NCBI RefSeq assembly: GCF_003336875.1
Contig: NZ_QGNJ01000011.1
Span: 62,001 to 126,000 of the forward strand
DNA length: 64,000 bases
Direction of reading: 5' to 3'
Source of the DNA: Oleisolibacter albus
GTDB taxonomy: Bacteria > Pseudomonadota > Alphaproteobacteria > Azospirillales > Azospirillaceae
Made by a program: the position numbers and the translations under genes. The notes below the pieces were generated by a model. That model was not told the DNA's origin. It worked only from the letters and a program-made list of their open reading frames with translations, and did not search any database. This document shows, piece by piece, positions 9,019 through 16,237 of this stretch (the first letter of the stretch is position 1; every line of letters begins with the position of its first letter).

Positions 9019-9904
9019 GGCCGGTCAGGTCGTAGCCCGACAGGTCCTTCGCCTTGGCCACCGCCGCGGTGCCGCGGGCGAAGTGCAGCAGGGTCTGCAT
9101 CGGTGGCTCGAAATAGTCGCGGCGGCCCACCAGCAGGTCGAACCGTTCCCAGGCCAGGGGCAGGAAATCCAGGTGCAGGCGGCGGGCCACGGCCCGGGTG
9201 GCGAGGCCGGTGTCGGCGCGGCCGTCCAGCACGGCCAGCCCCAGCTCGAAGCCGCTGGCCTGGATGGTGCCGTCCGTGGTCAGCGCCTGCGGCCCGTGGC
9301 CGGCACGGTCCAGCAGGGCCAGCAGCAGCACATGGGCGCCGGCTTCCGCCGGGCGCAGGGCCGTGCGGATGTCGGGGCGGGCCAGATCGGCGATCCCCTG
9401 GACGGATTTGGGGTTGCCGGGGGGCAGGACGAGGCCCTGTTCGCGCTTGGCCCATTCCAGCAGCACCAACCCGTCGGTGCCGCCCCGCCCCTCCAGATAG
9501 GGGGCGTTGTAGCCGCCGCTGGCGGCGTCGAGCAGATGGATGCCGGCGGCCAGAGCCTCCCCGGCCAGCACGGCGTCGAGCCCGGTCAGGCTGCCGCCGC
9601 CCATGGTGGCCAGTCCGCAGCCGGACTGGGCGATGCACCAGTCCAGCCAGGGATCGCGGCTGCCGGCGACGATGGCCGGTGCCGCCGGGCGCGCCGCCGG
9701 GACCGCGCCGGCGCTGTCCAGGGCGCGGCGGCCGCTGGACAGCCAATGCTCCACCTGCCCTTTGGGGAACAGCCATTTGCCCGTCACCTTCAGACAGGGA
9801 ATCCGCCCCTCCTTCACCAGATCGTAGACCTTGCGCTCCTTGAGGCGCAGAAGGTCGGCGACCTCCTTGACGGTGAGGTAGTCGGTCGGGGCGGAAGGGG
9901 CCAT
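8990..9904 (-). CDS. Helix-turn-helix regulator with periplasmic-binding-like domain (tungstate/molybdate responsive)
   Basis: A 304-residue cytosolic protein with two parts. Residues 8-60 are an excisionase-type winged helix (YLTVKEVADLLRLKERKVYDLVK), and residues 85-295 are a PBP-like fold of the PF12727 type, related to molybdate/tungstate-binding proteins. This arrangement is known for regulators next to tup or mod transporters, so I infer that it senses W or Mo and controls this operon. It sits between tupA and fdhD, 30 bases after tupA. No experimentally defined operator was recognised in the window. Confidence 0.8.
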   Translation of the reverse strand: MAPSAPTDYLTVKEVADLLRLKERKVYDLVKEGRIPCLKVTGKWLFPKGQVEHWLSSGRRALDSAGAVPAARPAAPAIVAGSRDPWLDWCIAQSGCGLATMGGGSLTGLDAVLAGEALAAGIHLLDAASGGYNAPYLEGRGGTDGLVLLEWAKREQGLVLPPGNPKSVQGIADLARPDIRTALRPAEAGAHVLLLALLDRAGHGPQALTTDGTIQASGFELGLAVLDGRADTGLATRAVARRLHLDFLPLAWERFDLLVGRRDYFEPPMQTLLHFARGTAAVAKAKDLSGYDLTGHGSVRWNGA

Positions 9905-9934
9905 GGCGGGTCCGTCAGGCAGGATGCCCCGGGA

Positions 9935-10783
9935 TCAGGAGCCCGAGGCGGCATTGGGGAAGAACAGCTGCTCGCCGCCCACTTTGTAGTCGGCAATGGC
10001 GGCCTGTCCATCCTTGGACACCAGCCAGTCGATGAAAGCCTGGCCTTCCTTGGCCTTGACGGTGGGATGCCGGCCCGGGTTGACCAGGATGACGCCGTAC
10101 TGGTTGAACAGGCGCGGATCGCCCTGCACCACGATCTCCAGGTTCTGGCGGTTGGTGAAGCTGAGCCAGGTGCCGCGGTCCGACAGGGTGTAGGCATCCA
10201 TGGCGGCGGCGGTGTTCAGCGTCTGGCCCATGCCGGCGCCCAGCTCGCGGTACCAGTCGCCCTTGGGCGCGACGCCGGCCTCCTTCCAGAAGCGCTTCTC
10301 AGCCCGGTCGGTGCCGCTGTCGTCGCCGCGGCTGGCGAAGGGGGCTGATTTGCCGGCGATGGTCTTCATGGCGGCGACGATGTCCTTGCCGCCCTTGATC
10401 CCGGCGGGATCGGCCTTGGGGCCGGCCAGGATGAAGTCGTTGTACATCACATCCTGGCGCTTCACGCCGAAGCCCTGGGCCACAAACTCCAGCTCGGCCT
10501 TCTTGTCATGGACGAAGACCACGTCCGCATTGCCGTCCTTGGCCGTCTGCAGGGCCTGGCCGGTGCCCTGGGCCACCACGCGCACCTCGATGCCGGTCCT
10601 GGCGGTGAAAGCCGGCAGCAGATGCTTGAACAGGCCCGACGCCTCGGTGCTGGTGGTGGAGGCGACGGTGATGAAGGGCTTGTCGGCGGCCAGGGCCGCG
10701 GAGGGGCCGGTCAGGGCGGCGGTGGCGAAGCCGGTCGCGGCGGCAAGGGCCAGCAGATGGCGGCGGGTCAGGGTGCGGAACAT
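9935..10783 (-). CDS. tupA: TupA, tungstate-type ABC transporter substrate-binding protein
   Basis: A 282-residue periplasmic oxyanion receptor. The N-terminus (MFRTLTRRHLLALAAATGF) is a signal peptide with a twin-arginine-like TRRHLLAL; cleavage is probably near ALAAD at residue 33. The mature start ITVASTTSTEASGLFKHLLP carries the TTST-xSG oxyanion motif that marks the TupA group, and SRGDDSGTDRAEKRFW near 155 is the second conserved ligand segment. Tungstate is therefore the likelier ligand, though molybdate is possible. The gene is followed by the regulator, and preceded by the ATPase gene, 53 bases upstream. Confidence 0.88.
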   Translation of the reverse strand: MFRTLTRRHLLALAAATGFATAALTGPSAALAADKPFITVASTTSTEASGLFKHLLPAFTARTGIEVRVVAQGTGQALQTAKDGNADVVFVHDKKAELEFVAQGFGVKRQDVMYNDFILAGPKADPAGIKGGKDIVAAMKTIAGKSAPFASRGDDSGTDRAEKRFWKEAGVAPKGDWYRELGAGMGQTLNTAAAMDAYTLSDRGTWLSFTNRQNLEIVVQGDPRLFNQYGVILVNPGRHPTVKAKEGQAFIDWLVSKDGQAAIADYKVGGEQLFFPNAASGS

Positions 10784-10836
10784 GGTGGGTCCCTCGGTCT
10801 TGGTTGTCGTTGACGGCGGGTGTGGTGAGCGCGTGG

Positions 10837-11559
10837 TCAGTCGATATGCTCGCCGCGCAGGAAGGCGGCGGCCTGGGGTGTCCGGGGCGTGTCGAAGAAG
10901 CGGGGGGCCGGCGTCTGCTCCAGCAGGCGGCCCTGATGCAGGAACAGCACCTGATCGGCCAGACGGCGGGCCTGGCCCAGATCATGGGTGGTCATGACCA
11001 CGGCCGTGCCTTCCTGGCGGAACACCTCCAGCGCCGCCTCCACCCCCCGGGTGGCGGCGGGATCGAGATGGGCCGTGGGCTCGTCCAGGAAGACCAGTTG
11101 CGGCCGGACGGCCCAGGCGCGGGCGATGGCAAGACGCTGCTGTTCGCCGCCCGACAGCACGCGGGCGGCGCGGCCGGCCAGGGCGGCGAGGCCGAACCGG
11201 TCCAGCGCCGCATCGGCCCGCAGGGCGCGGCTGCGCCGGTCCAACCCGGCCAGGGCCAGGGCGTGCAGCAGGTTGTCCCGCGCCGAGCGGCGCAGCAGCA
11301 CCGGACGCTGGAACACCATGGCATGCTTGCGCACGCTGTCGCCGCCGCCGGGGCCGCGCCAGCGCACCTGCCCCTCCGCCGGGGTCAGCAGCCCGTGGCA
11401 GAGGCGCAGCATCAGGCTTTTCCCGGCGCCATTGTGCCCGAGGACGATGCTGCGCCCGCCCTCGATGCGGAAGGAGACCTGGCGCAGCAGCCAGCGCCCG
11501 TCGGCCTGGAACCCCAGATCGGCGACCTCCAGCGGCAGGATGGCGGGATCGGCGCGCAT
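10837..11559 (-). CDS. tupC: TupC, tungstate-type ABC transporter ATPase
   Basis: A 240-residue ABC ATPase that powers uptake. Walker A is GHNGAGKSLML near residue 40, the signature is LSGGEQQRLAIARAW near 135 and Walker B is LVFLDEPTAHLD near 157; a switch histidine follows in MTTHDLGQ. The ATG at 11559 is chosen because the 110 residues of open frame before it are the out-of-frame shadow of tupB. It begins 8 bases after the tupB stop. It has no C-terminal MOP (molbindin) domain, unlike ModC, which supports a Tup-type assignment. Confidence 0.9.
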   Translation of the reverse strand: MRADPAILPLEVADLGFQADGRWLLRQVSFRIEGGRSIVLGHNGAGKSLMLRLCHGLLTPAEGQVRWRGPGGGDSVRKHAMVFQRPVLLRRSARDNLLHALALAGLDRRSRALRADAALDRFGLAALAGRAARVLSGGEQQRLAIARAWAVRPQLVFLDEPTAHLDPAATRGVEAALEVFRQEGTAVVMTTHDLGQARRLADQVLFLHQGRLLEQTPAPRFFDTPRTPQAAAFLRGEHID

Positions 11560-11567
11560 GGGCGACC

Positions 11568-12266
11568 TCACAGCCCGGCACTGCGGCGGGCGGCGCGGCC
11601 GGCGCCATAGGCCGCGGCGTTGATGGCCAGGGCCAGCAGCATCAGGATCAGGCCCAGCCCCAGGGCCAGGGCCAGATTGCCCTTCGAGGTCTCCAGCGCG
11701 ATGGCGGTGGTCATGGTGCGGGTGTGGCCGGCGATGTTGCCGCCGACGATGATGACGGCCCCCACCTCGGCACTGGCGCGGCCGAAGCCGGCCAGCACGC
11801 CGGTCACCAGCGAATGGCGCCCGTCCCACAGCAGGGTGGGCACGGCGCGCAGGCGGCCGGACCCCAGCGAGCGCAGCTGCTCCCCATATTCGGCCCACAG
11901 ATCCTCCACCACCTGGCGGGTGATGCTGGTGACGATGGGCAGGATCAGGATGGACTGGGCCAGGATCATGGCGCCGGGGGTGAACAGCAGGCCCAGCGCC
12001 CCCAGCGGGCCGGTGCGCGACAGCAGCAGATAGACCAGCAGTCCGGCCACCACCGGAGGGAATCCCATCAGGGCGTTGATCAGCACCACCACGGGACCGC
12101 GGCCGGGAAAGCGCACGATGCCCAGCAGCGCCCCCAGCGGCAGGCCGACGACGCAGGCGAGCAGCAGCGCGCTGAGCGTGACGCGCAGCGACAGCAGCAC
12201 GATCTCCACCAGCGTCTCGTCCGCGCCGGCAATCAGCGCCAGCGCCGCCGCAAAGGCGTCACCCAT
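11568..12266 (-). CDS. tupB: TupB, tungstate-type ABC transporter permease
   Basis: A 232-residue inner-membrane permease with about five or six membrane helices. The ABC permease EAA-loop region is seen as EYGEQLRSLGSGRLRAVPTLL near residues 125-150. The length and the N-terminal MGDAFAAALALIAGADETLVEIVLLSL are typical of TupB rather than ModB. It is the first gene of the minus-strand tupB-tupC-tupA-regulator-fdhD-mobA run; its promoter must lie within 12267-12650, a region shared with the divergent sigma-54 gene. Confidence 0.9.
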   Translation of the reverse strand: MGDAFAAALALIAGADETLVEIVLLSLRVTLSALLLACVVGLPLGALLGIVRFPGRGPVVVLINALMGFPPVVAGLLVYLLLSRTGPLGALGLLFTPGAMILAQSILILPIVTSITRQVVEDLWAEYGEQLRSLGSGRLRAVPTLLWDGRHSLVTGVLAGFGRASAEVGAVIIVGGNIAGHTRTMTTAIALETSKGNLALALGLGLILMLLALAINAAAYGAGRAARRSAGL

Positions 12267-12328
12267 ACTCGCCCCCGATCACGCCCCGCCCGATCAGGTC
12301 CCCGGCCGGGCCTGCCTGCCCTGCCGTC

Positions 12329-12387
12329 AATCCTGCAGGACCCTGCATAAACTCCAGGATTTGCGCAAGAACTCCCTTGCACGGGAG
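12329..12387 (-). promoter_or_regulatory. Inverted repeats in the tupB upstream region
   Basis: Two pairings are seen between the tupB start and the sigma-54 region. AATCCTG at 12329 pairs with CAGGATT at 12355, with a 19-base spacer. CTCCC at 12372 pairs with GGGAG at 12383. Either could be an operator for the regulator in this operon; this is inference from position only. Confidence 0.3.
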
Positions 12388-12468
12388 GACGTGGCGGAAA
12401 TGGGGAAAAATGCAAGACCGGCCATGACGGCGGGCCGTTCACTGCCGCACGCATGCGCGCATGCGTTC

Positions 12469-12504
12469 TGTCCGTTCCCGGACAGGGGTGTCCGGTTCCG
12501 GACA
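12469..12504 (+). promoter_or_regulatory. Two tandem 16-bp palindromes, probable enhancer for a sigma-54 activator
   Basis: TGTCCGTTCCCGGACA at 12469-12484 and TGTCCGGTTCCGGACA at 12489-12504 are palindromes with TGTCCG/CGGACA arms and a 4-base centre. They are spaced exactly 20 bases apart, two helical turns. They lie about 160-180 bases before the predicted sigma-54 start site, the usual place for enhancer-binding activators. Extra CGGACA half-sites are at 12522, 12654 and 12682. I do not recognise which activator uses this motif. Confidence 0.7.
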
Positions 12505-12630
12505 CGGAGGCCGGCGCCCATCGGACAGGCGGGTGGTGGTTTCCGCGACTTGCTGCGGGGGGCCGTCATTTTGTCGCGCCCCACCCCCAGCATGTCTGAA
12601 TTTTTCAAGGAAAACCGAGGCTTCCGGCGG

Positions 12631-12647
12631 TTGGCACGCCTCTTGCT
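12631..12647 (+). promoter_or_regulatory. Sigma-54 (RpoN) -24/-12 promoter
   Basis: TTGGCACGCCTCTTGCT matches the sigma-54 consensus YTGGCACG-N4-TTGCW at every fixed position, with correct GG to GC spacing. The predicted start site is near 12658, giving a leader of about 44 bases to the ATG at 12702. Confidence 0.85.
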
Positions 12648-12701
12648 TTTTGTCGGACAGGCGCGGACGGCGCCGCCAACCCGGACATGAGGACGCGACC
12701 G

Positions 12702-12869
12702 ATGACCATCCTGACGCTGACCACGCCGAAATCCGCCAAGATCCGTGCGCCGCAGGGCCGGCTGGCCCGCCTGTGGGATGCGATGCCCAGCATGACCGAT
12801 CTGGTCGAAACCACGACCGTGCTGTCGGTGGCGCTGATCATGGTGCTGTGCCTGAACGCCCTGCTGTGA
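12702..12869 (+). CDS. 55-residue C-tail membrane protein under sigma-54 control
   Basis: A small protein beginning MTILTLTTPKSAKIRAP and ending with a hydrophobic helix (about residues 36-55, VLSVALIMVLCLNALL). The N-terminal half is basic and polar, so it probably has a cytosolic N-terminus and a tail anchor. The ATG at 12702 has a GAGGA site 8 bases upstream; an in-frame ATG at 12687 lacks one. The sigma-54 promoter and twin palindromes directly upstream show that it is a real, switchable gene. I do not recognise a family. It is transcribed away from tupB. Confidence 0.7.
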   Translation: MTILTLTTPKSAKIRAPQGRLARLWDAMPSMTDLVETTTVLSVALIMVLCLNALL

Positions 12870-12922
12870 GCCTGCCCCCCGCCGGCCCGGCGCGGGACGG
12901 GCATGCGGGAAGAGGGCCTGTT

Positions 12923-14299
12923 TCAGCTTTCGATCTGCGGGGCGTAGCGGCCCGGTGTCAGCCCGAAGGTCCAGGCGATGCCGGCATGGGCACCCGCGGT
13001 TCCCGGCGGAACCCGCAGCCAATAGGGCTTGTAGCTGCCATCCGGCTCGGGCGTGGAATTCAGCACCCGCACCATGACCAGCGGCTCCCCGTCGAAATCG
13101 TCGATGCGCCAGAGTTCGCCCACGGCATCGACACTGACCCGGCGCCCCAGGGTGCGCATGAGACGTTCCGGCCCGTACTGGGCGATGAGGGCGCGGCGCA
13201 GACCGGGATCGGGCTCGTGCCGGATCTGGAACACCGTCAGCTCGTCCGGTGCCACCAGGATCGAGGGATCGCTGGCGAAGCGGCCGTCGATGGCGAACAG
13301 GGCCGACCCGTCGCGCCAGCGCAATGCCGGCCCGTCGGCCCGATGGAACCGGCCGCGCTCATCGAGATGCACCTCCACCGGCGGTTCCATGGCGATGGCC
13401 ACGCCGGTGAAGCTCCACAGCCCGTCCACCCGCCAGGCAAGGTCGGCGAAGGCGGCCAGCCGCCGCTCGGCATCGCCGGTCCGTTCGGGGGCGAGCGTGA
13501 TCCGCACCAGCCGGTCGAGGGCATAGAAGGCGATCGGCGTGTCGAAACTGGGGGGACAGACCACGGCCAGCAGCCGCACGAAGGCCGAGATGCGGTCCCC
13601 CAGCTCCAGCCCGTAGGGAGCGGGGTGGACGGTGCGGCGGGTGCGGTCCAGCAGCCGGTGGAAGGCCCGGCTGAGCCGCGGCCCGGCACTGCGGCCGAAC
13701 AGGAGCGGCGTGCCGTGCAGCCGGGTCGGCCGCGGCAGCGTCAACAGGATCAGGGCGGTGAGGGCCAGCAGGCCGCCCAGGGCCGTCAGCGGCGGCAGCG
13801 ACAGGTCTCCCTGCATCACGGCGCCGAGGCCGATGCAGGACAGCCCCACCAGGACGGGAATCATCAGCCAGGGTGTCAGCCGGCCGGGGCCGGCCAGGGC
13901 GCCGGACAGCAGCTGGGCAAAGATCAGCACGGTGAGAAAGGCCAGCCCCAGCACCATGAGGGCACCGTGCGGCAGCTCCAGCCGCAGCCCGTCCAGGCCG
14001 GGACGGGTTTCCATCAGCGGCATGGCGGCGATCAGCAGGCCGAGGACCAGCAGCAGCCAGGGTCCCATGCGACGCCAGGCGGTGCGCTCCAGCAGGGTCC
14101 GGGCGTCCCGCGGGCCGCCGGCCCAGAGGATGGCCCTGGGCGGGGGCAGGTCGGCCGCTTCATAGGCGGCCCGGATGGCGGCCTCGGCCGCCGTCCGGCT
14201 GCTGCGCGTGCGCCAGACCAGCCGGTCACGCCAGGCCGTGTGGTCCGGCCAGACGGGCGGCGGGCCTTCGACAGGCCGGCCCGTTTCCTCCATCACCAT
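12923..14299 (-). CDS. DUF6745-like membrane protein
   Basis: A 458-residue protein of unknown function. Residues 75-190 hold four or five membrane helices. The C-terminal half resembles DUF6745: an HRADGPALRWRDGSALFAIDG segment near residue 305, AQYGPERLMRTLG near 375, a GELWRI segment near 398, MVRVLNSTPEPDGSYKPYWL near 415 and AIAWTFGL-like IAWTFGLTPGRY near 445. Soluble DUF6745 proteins normally lack the membrane part, so this is a fused form. The next gene upstream on the same strand encodes a small protein of the type often found beside DUF6745 genes. No catalytic motif is evident to me. Confidence 0.65.
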   Translation of the reverse strand: MVMEETGRPVEGPPPVWPDHTAWRDRLVWRTRSSRTAAEAAIRAAYEAADLPPPRAILWAGGPRDARTLLERTAWRRMGPWLLLVLGLLIAAMPLMETRPGLDGLRLELPHGALMVLGLAFLTVLIFAQLLSGALAGPGRLTPWLMIPVLVGLSCIGLGAVMQGDLSLPPLTALGGLLALTALILLTLPRPTRLHGTPLLFGRSAGPRLSRAFHRLLDRTRRTVHPAPYGLELGDRISAFVRLLAVVCPPSFDTPIAFYALDRLVRITLAPERTGDAERRLAAFADLAWRVDGLWSFTGVAIAMEPPVEVHLDERGRFHRADGPALRWRDGSALFAIDGRFASDPSILVAPDELTVFQIRHEPDPGLRRALIAQYGPERLMRTLGRRVSVDAVGELWRIDDFDGEPLVMVRVLNSTPEPDGSYKPYWLRVPPGTAGAHAGIAWTFGLTPGRYAPQIES

Positions 14300-14338
14300 C
14301 GGTGGTCCCCTTGGCCGCCGCCCCCGTTTTCGGGCTGA

Positions 14339-14395
14339 CCCATCAGTCGGCCCATCGTCAGTCGGCCCATGGCCAGCCGGCCCATGGTCAGTCGG
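14339..14395. repeat. 15-bp tandem repeat
   Basis: Four imperfect units of CCCATCGTCAGTCGG (12, 15, 15 and 15 bp) run from 14339 to 14395. The last unit contains the stop codon of the 115-residue gene, so the array forms the gap between it and the DUF6745-like gene. Confidence 0.75.
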
Positions 14396-14735
14396 CGATG
14401 GCGCGGGGCTGGGCCTTCGGCTCGTATTCGCGCTGCTGGGTCACTTCATAGAGGCCCGGCTCGACGGGAATGGTCCGGTGTTCCTCGTGCGACAGGGCGG
14501 TGGGACCGTCGCCGCTGACCTGGATGAAGGCCCGGCGGCCGCCATCGTCGCGGAAATAGCAGACGCGGGCCGCCCCCATGGCGTGGGCATGGCCGGTGAC
14601 CTCGCCATAGGCCAGGACCACACGGTCCTGCTCCGGCCGCAGGGGCCGTGCCGTGGGCGGAAGATTGTCGATGCGGGTGAGCAGGACGTCGCCCTGACGG
14701 TATTGAACAGGGCGGGTCGGGACGGGCATGACCAT
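14388..14735 (-). CDS. Small conserved protein, partner of the DUF6745-like gene
   Basis: A 115-residue soluble protein of unknown function. It opens with RQGDVLLTRIDNLPPTARPL, then has VVLAYGEVTGHAHAM and a C-terminal EEHRTIPVEPGLYEVTQQREY. The histidines in TGHAHAM and SHEEH are the most striking residues and could bind a metal. A GGAGAT ribosome site precedes the ATG by 5 bases. It is encoded just upstream of the DUF6745-like gene, with 88 bases between, and I recall small RQGDVLL-type proteins next to DUF6745 in other bacteria. That association is memory, not a search result. Confidence 0.6.
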   Translation of the reverse strand: MVMPVPTRPVQYRQGDVLLTRIDNLPPTARPLRPEQDRVVLAYGEVTGHAHAMGAARVCYFRDDGGRRAFIQVSGDGPTALSHEEHRTIPVEPGLYEVTQQREYEPKAQPRAIAD

Positions 14736-14916
14736 GACGCATCTCCACAGGGCAAGAAAGGGAAGGTCGGTCGGCCGGGTACCGGTCGCTTGTTGTTCTT
14801 AAACAGGAGCATGCGCCCCAATGCCCGCCCTGCCTTCCGGGGCACGCGGGGTAACCTGGACGGGCGGGGAATGCCCGCCCGGCGTCTCCACCCGGCCTTG
14901 CCGTCCCGTCGCCCCG

Positions 14917-16197
14917 TTATTCGGCCGCCACCGGCCCGACGGCCGCATTGTCGCCGGGCCGGGCCATGTGGGGTTCGGGGATCGGCAGGATGAAGCTGCC
15001 GCCCTGGTCGGCATAGGCCCGCTGCTGCTCCATGATCTCGCGCCCGAAGTTCCAGGCCAGGATCAGCAGATGGTCCGGCTTCTCCGTCAGCAGGTCCTCC
15101 ACCGGGCGGATCGGCAGCTTGGCGCCCGGCATGGCCTTGCCCACCTTGTGGGTGTTGCGGTCGACGACGAAATCCAGCTGCGCCCGCGTCAGCCCGGCAT
15201 AGTTCAGCAGGGTGGCGCCCTTGGCGGCGGCGCCATAGGCGGCGATGCGCCTGCCCTGGCCGCGCAGGTCCGCCACCAGCGCCAGCAGCTTCTCGCGCAC
15301 GGCGGCCACGCGGCGGGCGAAGGAGGCGTAATAGGCCTCCTCGTGCATGCCGAGCTGGCGCTCCTCGTCCATCAGGGTCTGCAGCCGTGCGGTCCGGCCG
15401 GGATTCTTGCTGACCGTCAGCCGCAGCGAGCCGCCATGGATGTCGAGGCGGACCACGTCGTTGAGATGCAGCCCGTGCCGGCCGAACAGCGGCTCCAGCG
15501 CTGTCAGCGCGTAGTAGAAGACATGTTCGTGATAGATGGTGTCGAAGGCGCAGGATTCGATGAGGTCGCGCAGATAGGGGAACTCGAACTCGGCGATGCC
15601 GTCATCCTTCAGCAGGGCGGCGAAGCCGGCCACGAATTCGTTGATGCCGTCCACATGGGCCAGCACGTTCTTGGCCAGGATGACATCGGCCTTGTAACCT
15701 TCGGCGGCCAGACGCTCGGCCAGGGTCCGGTTGAAGAAATCCTCCACCGTGGGAACGCCGATGGCACGGGCTGCCGCCGCCGGGCCGCTGGCCGGGTCGA
15801 TGCCCAGCACCGGGATGCCGGCGGCGGCGAAGTTGCGCAGCAGATAGCCGTCATTGCTGGCCACCTCGGCCACCAGGGTGCCGGGTCCGAGCGTGCGCCG
15901 CTCCACCAGATCCAGGGCGTGGGCGCGGCTGTGCGCCAGCAGCGCCGGGGAGAAGCTAGAGAAGTAGGGATAGTCGCGGCCGAACAGCACCTCCGGCGGC
16001 ACCGTCTCCGTCACCTGCACCAGGGCGCAGCCGGTGCAGAAGCAGACCTCCAGCGGGAACAGATCCTCGGGCTGGTCGATCCTGTCCAGATCCACCAGGG
16101 CATTGGCCAGGGGCTGGCGGCCGAGATCGAGCAGGGGCAGGAGATGGGTGCTGCCACAGGACCGGCACTGGGTGATGGCGCTCATGTCTGTCCTCAA
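14917..16197 (-). CDS. SAM-dependent C-methyltransferase (sugar type)
   Basis: A 426-residue three-domain methyltransferase of the NovU/TylC3 kind, which methylates carbon 3 of nucleotide-activated 4-keto-6-deoxysugars. An N-terminal zinc-binding part carries CRSCGSTHL and CFCTGC (residues 9-60). The SAM-binding motif is EVASNDGYLLRNF near residue 108, and the C-terminal region (about 250-410) has YGAAAKGATLLNY, the conserved C-methyltransferase segment. It is the last gene of the CDP-sugar run, 40 bases after the M28-like gene. Its product is likely a branched-chain sugar for the surface polysaccharide. Confidence 0.85.
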   Translation of the reverse strand: MRTDMSAITQCRSCGSTHLLPLLDLGRQPLANALVDLDRIDQPEDLFPLEVCFCTGCALVQVTETVPPEVLFGRDYPYFSSFSPALLAHSRAHALDLVERRTLGPGTLVAEVASNDGYLLRNFAAAGIPVLGIDPASGPAAAARAIGVPTVEDFFNRTLAERLAAEGYKADVILAKNVLAHVDGINEFVAGFAALLKDDGIAEFEFPYLRDLIESCAFDTIYHEHVFYYALTALEPLFGRHGLHLNDVVRLDIHGGSLRLTVSKNPGRTARLQTLMDEERQLGMHEEAYYASFARRVAAVREKLLALVADLRGQGRRIAAYGAAAKGATLLNYAGLTRAQLDFVVDRNTHKVGKAMPGAKLPIRPVEDLLTEKPDHLLILAWNFGREIMEQQRAYADQGGSFILPIPEPHMARPGDNAAVGPVAAE

Positions 16198-16237
16198 ACG
16201 GTCGGAGCCCCCCCTTGGGGGCGGCGCGGGGAAGGGA

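Noticed and set aside
7471-10348. Long plus-strand open frames opposite mobA, fdhD and the regulator
   Set aside because: They lie exactly over well-supported minus-strand genes and encode low-complexity sequence without motifs.
12267-12420. Moco or tungsten-cofactor riboswitch upstream of tupB
   Set aside because: Some short inverted repeats are present, but I cannot build the conserved Moco RNA fold from them.
12469-12647. PrsR/PEP-CTERM-type sigma-54 regulon
   Set aside because: The small protein has no PEP-CTERM motif and I cannot confirm that the palindrome matches that regulator's site.
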